A stretch of DNA of 64,000 nucleotides, taken from Carallia brachiata. Lineage: Eukaryota; Streptophyta; Magnoliopsida; Malpighiales; Rhizophoraceae. Under the pieces are notes generated by a model that was not told the origin of the DNA, did no database searches, and worked only from the letters and a program-made list of their open reading frames with translations. The position numbers were made by a program, and so were the translations under genes. The stretch spans positions 1,240,001 to 1,304,000 of the forward strand of contig JADCRB010000098.1 of NCBI GenBank assembly GCA_021464245.1. Reading direction: 5' to 3'. Every line of letters starts with the position of its first letter. Positions within the stretch are counted from its first letter, which is position 1. Of the stretch, positions 57,790-64,000 are shown in pieces.

Positions 57790-60700
57790 GGTGGTCTAAA
57801 AGAACCTATTTTCAGAATTAAAAAAATACCCTGTTTTCACTAACAAAAAATTTCCCAACAAAGAGTGGAAGAAGCAAAGTTATCGTAAACAGTTTATAAT
57901 TTCTAAAATCTCGGGTGCTTAATTACCATGCTCACGGTGTCATAAATTCAGGACAGAACTATTAAGAATATATCATCAAACATATAAGCAAAGCCCATCC
58001 CAATCATTTTTTGTCAGTTCAGCACAATAGAATAATGATCTTAATACCGCAGTCACTGGGGCTTGCTTATTTGCTTATTATAGCCGCGAATTTTCTATAA
58101 AACCTGACGTGCACAGAATTATACGTATAACACATGCTAGAAAGTTCGGCTCTAGATTCTAGAATACTGAGCTTTGTATCTTCTTTTTTTTCCCCCTATC
58201 TATTCTTTTCTCAAATCTTTGCAAATTCAAGGATCCTCGATGTTTTCATGCAAATACAAACCCATAACATAGGCAATTCGTTTTAATGGAAGTCCAATAA
58301 TGTCATGTGCATGTGCGTAAGATCATCAATGAATGAAATTGCTTACCTTCCATTCCTTTTCATTGCGTGTTCTCATTATTAGCATTAATTAGCTACGATG
58401 TGTGCCATGTTTGCCATTAACGCTCCCTATATTTTTAAATTTTATTTTCCTGTATCCATATTTAAGCCAATCCACAGTGGCAATGCATCAATTGACACGT
58501 GGGCATCCTCAATTCAATAAGGTTTTAAGGTACATCAATGCATGCGTGCTAAAATTTGTTTTAGAAGAGGTTTTTTTTACGAGATCAACGGGCTCTTTTA
58601 ATTGCATCACATCACATTATTTAGAATAATGATCCAAACCCAACAAAGTTTTGAGTTCCTTTCCTTTGTAATAATAAAATATATATACAAAGTATGAGGC
58701 AAGCACGATAAAGCATACTGTTAAATTTTGGACTTGCAGCTATAAATGCCGGAAATGTGTACGTTAATTCTGGAAGTCCTTCTGGAACAAGTAAAATGTA
58801 CAAAGTTTGCCGCATTAGCTTTTTGTCCAAACCGTAGTTTTTGAGTTATGATTAGTAATTGTACATGAGAGATTGTCCATCATCTTTATAGTTACGGATC
58901 AAGATAACTAATATCCCTCCAATAACATAATAATTGTTGGTTGCGTTAATGATTCCCCCGAGAGTATTAAGGCTGGCCAAAGATATAGATTTGTACTTTG
59001 ATAATCCAATCACCAAGTTCCTTTCTTAGAAAATAAGAATTGCATATCAAAATTTGCAAATTCAAATACTTTGCTACGAGAATTTATGAGATGAAGACCT
59101 ATTTGGTTCTATTGATTACACGCGACCGCCAAGGTACAAACGGCAAAAAGAAAAGGGGAAAAAAAGGGTTGCATTGCATCGCTATGTGCTTGTATCACGC
59201 ATTAATTTTGTTTTGGAAATACCCTTTTAGCATATAATTCCTAATTTAAAATTTTCTTGATATTTGTGTAAGCCCATATTCATTTCATGTTAGACTTTCG
59301 GTTCTCTGCCGCACGAACTCCATATTTTGACCCCAAAAACGGAAAAATCAATTGAATTCAAGGCATTATATATATAACGGCACACAGATGCATTAATGAA
59401 GAGAAAGGAAGCCCATAGGATTGGTCTGTATATGATTGCAAATTATAATTGCATAAGGAATGGAGCAACAGAACATAACAGTCTCCAATATGAGCCGACG
59501 TCAATTCAATACTCTCTCTTTCTTTCTCTCTCGTGGCTTATAATAATAGAGTAAATAGCAAAAACAACATGTTATACTTTAAATAATAATAAATAGTACA
59601 ACGTAATTTTATTTAATAATATTTAATAATTTATTTATTTTTTTAATAAATTTCAATCATTTAACTATTTTATTGATACTTTAAAATCACCCTTTTAGAG
59701 TCAAAATTTTTTTTCCTAAAGTAAATAGGAGAGAGGGGATGCAAACAACTAGGATTCCCCATACATCAGACCTGTTGCAATCTTTTATTTGCCTCCACGC
59801 CTCTCTTAGCCATGCCATTACCTCTCTCCTCTATTATTAATTGGTTCAGTATATCCATCAAAGATAAGATACGAGGGCTTTTTTTATATATATTTCGCCG
59901 GCCAATATCAATCAAGTAGTATAGGTGCTTGTATTGAAACAAGGAATCACGAGGTGATAGGACCATGCATAATACATGGAATAGCAATGAATCGATTCAT
60001 AAATTTTCATAATGATGGCTGTGCAAAAAAGAAATAAAAAAATTCATATTGATGAAAAACTCCACCTTTGGTCGGTAAACTCCGGATTCGTGTGAGTTCT
60101 TGAGTTACATTCATGAATTGAGTGAATGAGGGCTAACCAAAGACTTGGTGTCGTGGTCCTACATGCTTTGTTTTCCACAAAATTTTTAAACTCACAATTT
60201 TGACTTAAGAATTTTTGAATTGTTTAGGCCATTGGCGTTTAAAACCCCGATGACTATCACAAAATGTTCATCTTATGTACAAATTTTTTTTTAATTTAAC
60301 TCACTTTTTTCAGTATAATTTATGTATAATCTAATATCATATAATCAGAATTGCCAAAAAGGAAGAAAAAGAAAAACTTTCATTGAGTTTTGGGTACAAC
60401 AAATAATTAGTGTATCCTTAATTAATGAATTTGAACTACAATGTATAGTCTATTCACCAAACTATTTATTTACTTAAAGAGTAAGGTGTAAATTTCGAAT
60501 TATATTTGAATGTTTCTTGAATTTGTTGAATTTTCAATTTTCAGTGCCCCCACAAGCACGGGCCGGGTCCTAGTTAATTCAGCAAGCTCATCATTCCTTT
60601 ATCATATTGGAGCGCAAGAATGAAACGAGTATAAGAACAAATAAAAGTGTCATTGATTTTTGTTCGTTTTTAAAGATCTCGATTATGATCAACGGTGAAA

Positions 60701-61820
60701 AAATTGAGTAATTACAAACTTTGGTTATAGAAATTACACGATTCATATGTCTCATGATGTGTGTCATCCTTTTTTAAGAAATATTTTTTGTTCAAAAAAA
60801 AATAATGTGTCATCATTTTGCTGATGATCAGATTAATTATTGCTTGCCGACTTGTGCCAACGTGCCTAGAAAGAATCAAAATGCGCAAGAAAATGCATTG
60901 CACCTCTTCCTGCAATTGTCCTTTCACAAATCAGCAAGAAACTGTATCAATTGTTGGTATCCAAAATGTCAATGTGAATATGATCGTGTAATATATGCAG
61001 AGTACTCGGGGACTTGGTTAATCCAGAATTCCAGAGTCCACACCTAAAAGTAAAGTGAAACAACTCGTCCAAAGACAAGAAAGAAACCAGAAAAAAAAAA
61101 AAAAAAAAAAAAAAAGGGCTACATCAGTTTTCTCTGTTGATCAAGACGACAAAGGAAGTGATGGAAGAAATAAGATGGAGATAGCTAGGCCATGTCCCTT
61201 TTGTTGTGGTAAAAGGTCAAAATACAAGAAGCCTGATAGAGACTTGTGTTGCGCGAACTTAATTATGCAAGTAAAGCATGATAAGTTTTGAAATATAGTT
61301 TTATCATTGGATGCAAATGCAGATTTTCTACGCTAACTTGGGTTTGATCATGTAATAATTAATTTGCAAGAGGACTTGTGCTCGAGCTGATTACACATGT
61401 AAGTCATTTCATCGCCAACCTAGCATTTAGCTTTTGCTTGTTACAACTTGAATTATATGATAACAATGCGTCATCATGTTTACCTTACAACATTCAAAAT
61501 GTCTGGCTATATTAGGTTGCATTAGGTTTTTAATTAGTTACAAATGATAGAATCATAGAACTATAACAATGTTTTTAAATTATTTGAATGCCAATTAATT
61601 TCGATCGCTATTAACCTAGGATTTGGTGCCGTCACTTCAACCGACTTACTCTTGGATAAGAATCAATCGCTTTCCAATGGTAAGCACGCAGCATCAGCTT
61701 GATTTAATACTGGCAGAGACTACAATTTGCAATTTTGTTTCTTGTCAAACTTAATAATTATTTTTGATTGACGGATTAGATTTCAACAATATTTAAAGAT
61801 TTTAAAGTATTCGTTAGAAG
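57790..61820. other. Intergenic, no gene seen
   Basis: About 4 kb of AT-rich sequence. Frames such as 58402-58629, 59766-59987, 60712-60927 and 61055-61291 show no domain. A 25-A run at 61091-61115 is not preceded by a recognisable retrosequence. Confidence 0.4.
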
Positions 61821-61952
61821 ATATTTTAACAGTTAGAATTTAAAATTTTAATTTTAAACATCGTGAGTTCAAATTTTAAGATGAGAGAGAAGAGATTTAT
61901 AAGAGATAAGAGTTATCTCAATTGTATAATTTATGATCCAACAGACTTCTTA
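61821..61952 (+). repeat. SINE-like family, copy 5
   Basis: Plus strand: ATATTTTAACAGTTAGAATT, TTTTAATTTTAAACATCG, GTGAGTTCAAATTTTAAG (clear B-box-like motif), AGATTTATAAGAG, and the shared end ATTTATGATCCAACAGACTT. The best-kept copy for judging the family. Confidence 0.55.
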
Positions 61953-63840
61953 ATAGATAAAAAAAAAAATTTAAGGGTGGATTCTCTTGTTTCAGACGTA
62001 CACCGCCAATATGTTGTCGTTGACGAGAACACAAGGAACTTTAATTAGAAAATTTATCACACTAACACAAAGCTTTATTATTTTAACAAAGATTATTGTA
62101 CGAAATGAAATTGTTTCGATTTGGTGGGCCAATCTAATATTAAGTTAAAGTAAAAAAAAAAATCTAATAATAAGGTAATATGTGTCATGTCAGAACTTTA
62201 ACCTAATATTCCATACATAGATCCCATAAGCATGTTGTCAAAATTAGCTTCTCATGTATAAATTTCACCGAGTGGTCTAAATTCTATTGAATTGTTAGGA
62301 TGTTCATATGGTAAAAATGTCTTATGTAACAATTAATTAATTATGTTTTCAAGAGACAACAATCCGGAGAGAATTTTTCCTACAAGGTCCATAATAGTTT
62401 CAAAAAAATCACATGCAACCTATAATGAAATTTTAAGCCAAAGGCATTTTGTTGCCTTGACTTTTCAATCTCTGCCTCTGCAACCACACAATCCAAAGTA
62501 CCAACCAATCAATCCCAGAAGACAAAACGCCGTTTCACCAAGTGTGAAGCCACGTCAGCTAGCTGGCATGTCAAATTACGACGTGCCACGTGTAAGAGTG
62601 CATGTGCTTGTATGTGTAAGAAGAGGCCGAGCTTCCCGGCATCCTTAACGGGGGCCCAATAAGGAGCGCAAAAGGTTAATAGAGCAAATTGCCTTGACCA
62701 AAAATATAATCGAGGTTTTGCCAAAATAATGGAGGTTTTGCCAAATTTGTAGTGCGACAAGTGGAATGCATCTACCAAGGGCGAAAGGGACTCGTTGCGA
62801 CTTTCATTATGATTTTTATTTTTCTAGAGAAAATACAATAGAAAACTTGTTTCACAAATTTTATCTTTTTTTAAATACAAAAATATTTTTAATAAAAAAT
62901 GATGCAGAAATAATATAATTAAATTTTCTTAGATTACATTTTAGATTTTTAAGTAAACTATATTATTGTTGCATGCATCAAGATACATTGCTAATAAAAA
63001 AAAGACAATAAATAGTTAAATGCATCATTTTGCTTGAATTTTTATTAATACAATCTTATACCAAATAAATTTATTTTATTATTTTCATTTTAACTAAATC
63101 TCACTTAAAATTATTTTTATTCATATTTAAAGTTGAATTAATTCAACTAAATTTAATCAAATTAAAATTTCCTTTTAAATTGAGTAAATTTAAAATTATA
63201 CTTGAAATGAATTAAACTAAAAATTCGTTAATCTAGACCGATTACCAGGAATCAAAAACCAAGCCAGTCCCAAGCGTACGTCACCAAGAGACTGTCTTAA
63301 GGCCGCACACGCAACGGACTGAATTTAGTTACGACGTCTTTTTGGTGCTTGGGACGCGCCCACGTGGCGGTCATGTCAATGGCCCCACCGTCCACGGCCT
63401 CTGGTTATGGATACATTTCCATGACTTTCTTTTCCAGTTGCCGTCTCTCTCTTTTTAAAAAAAAAAAAAAAAAAAGAAAATAGGTGGGTGTCGAGTATAA
63501 TTTTATTGAGAATTATTACAATTTTGTAATCAATCACGGGTGTGAAACCATCCAATAATTAGAGAATTCTTAAATTTATTCTCGCCACTCGAATGTAGGA
63601 GAATTTGTTCTCAAAATTTCTCACTTATAATGGAATCCTTTAAGTACATTTTTTTTTTTTTTCTCAGTGCACTGATGAAAAATTTAATCTTATTACTTAA
63701 CTTGACTCTAATATTTAATAAGACTCGATGGCCAAATTTCTGACCTAAAATTGATCCTATTAAATCAATTCAGCCTCTCTCTGTCTTTCAAATAGTAATT
63801 TTCGTCCGGTCCGGTCAAATTATTATCAGATTCCGGCCAC
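61953..63840. other. Intergenic, no gene seen
   Basis: AT-rich except for 62460-62770 and 63240-63430. Overlapping opposite-strand frames at 62343-62648 and 62509-62778 have no domain. Poly-A near 63456-63475 and poly-T near 63650-63662. Confidence 0.4.
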
Positions 63841-63858
63841 CGCCCTTCTCTTTTCCAT

Positions 63859-64000
63859 TTATATAAATCCCACGCTCCCTCTTGGTGCCTTTGCCCTCCT
63901 GTCTCTATCTCTCTTTGCTTTTCGCTCTATAAGTACCAAGAAAACTTTATTCGTATTATGTCTATCGATAGATGCTCATAAAGTTATATATAAGCAATAT
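63859..64000 (+). promoter_or_regulatory. Likely core promoter and leader of a gene beyond the right edge
   Basis: TTATATAAAT at 63859-63868 is a strong plant TATA box. It is followed by a CT-rich leader (CCTGTCTCTATCTCTCTTTG). An ATG at 63958 opens only a seven-residue frame (MSIDRCS then stop), which would be an upstream ORF or simply not used. The coding region itself is not in the window. Confidence 0.4.

Noticed and set aside
1..64000. CRISPR arrays, bacterial operons or viral genes
   Set aside because: No spaced short repeats, ribosome-binding-site organisation or viral protein motifs seen; the window is ordinary plant nuclear DNA.

Overview
This is AT-rich plant nuclear DNA from a core eudicot, probably a woody species (Citrus is my guess, not shown by the sequence). 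Evidence: spliced genes with GT/AG introns, four recognisable plant protein families, long A/T and CT microsatellites, and many short non-autonomous transposons. Genes are sparse: five supported protein-coding loci and one pseudogene in 64 kb, with no intact retrotransposon or transposase gene seen.

Genes, left to right. A leucine-rich-repeat receptor-like kinase (minus, about 663-2602) runs off the left edge; only its first coding exon is present. A glycine-rich RNA-binding protein of the GRP7 type (plus, 22706-23461) has two exons and an intron suited to regulatory splicing. A RADIALIS-like SANT/MYB protein (plus, 32294-32943) has two exons and apparently a mutated first start codon. A small conserved plant protein of unknown function (minus, 35739-36118) has two coding exons. 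A 3-ketoacyl-CoA synthase of the KCS4 type (plus, 40812-42350) is intronless with a complete catalytic triad. A decayed second RADIALIS-like copy (minus, 47608-47846) is broken by a nonsense change and a frameshift. The last 140 bases look like the core promoter and leader of a gene beginning beyond the right edge. These genes do not form a pathway; they are unrelated neighbours, except for the RADIALIS-like gene and its pseudogene.

The space between genes is filled by short non-autonomous elements. Three Mutator-type elements have recognisable target-site duplications: 4964-6065 with doubled long inverted ends and a 9-bp duplication, 23924-24550 with a CCGGT-rich end and a 10-bp duplication, and 57279-57779, almost a pure palindrome, with a 10-bp duplication. 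A family of roughly 740-bp PIF/Harbinger-type MITEs is present as a head-to-head pair (11212-11957 and 11967-12700) and as a truncated third copy (30469-30990). A 1.1-kb element at 8935-10069 carries about 800 bases of CT-rich sequence. There are several tRNA-headed SINE candidates, a five-copy SINE-like family of about 130 bp, and local tandem duplications of 107, 124 and about 400 bp.

I found no convincing new multi-gene system. The most useful leads are the transposon structures with exact target-site duplications, the start-codon change and pseudogenisation in the RADIALIS-like pair, and the GRP intron.
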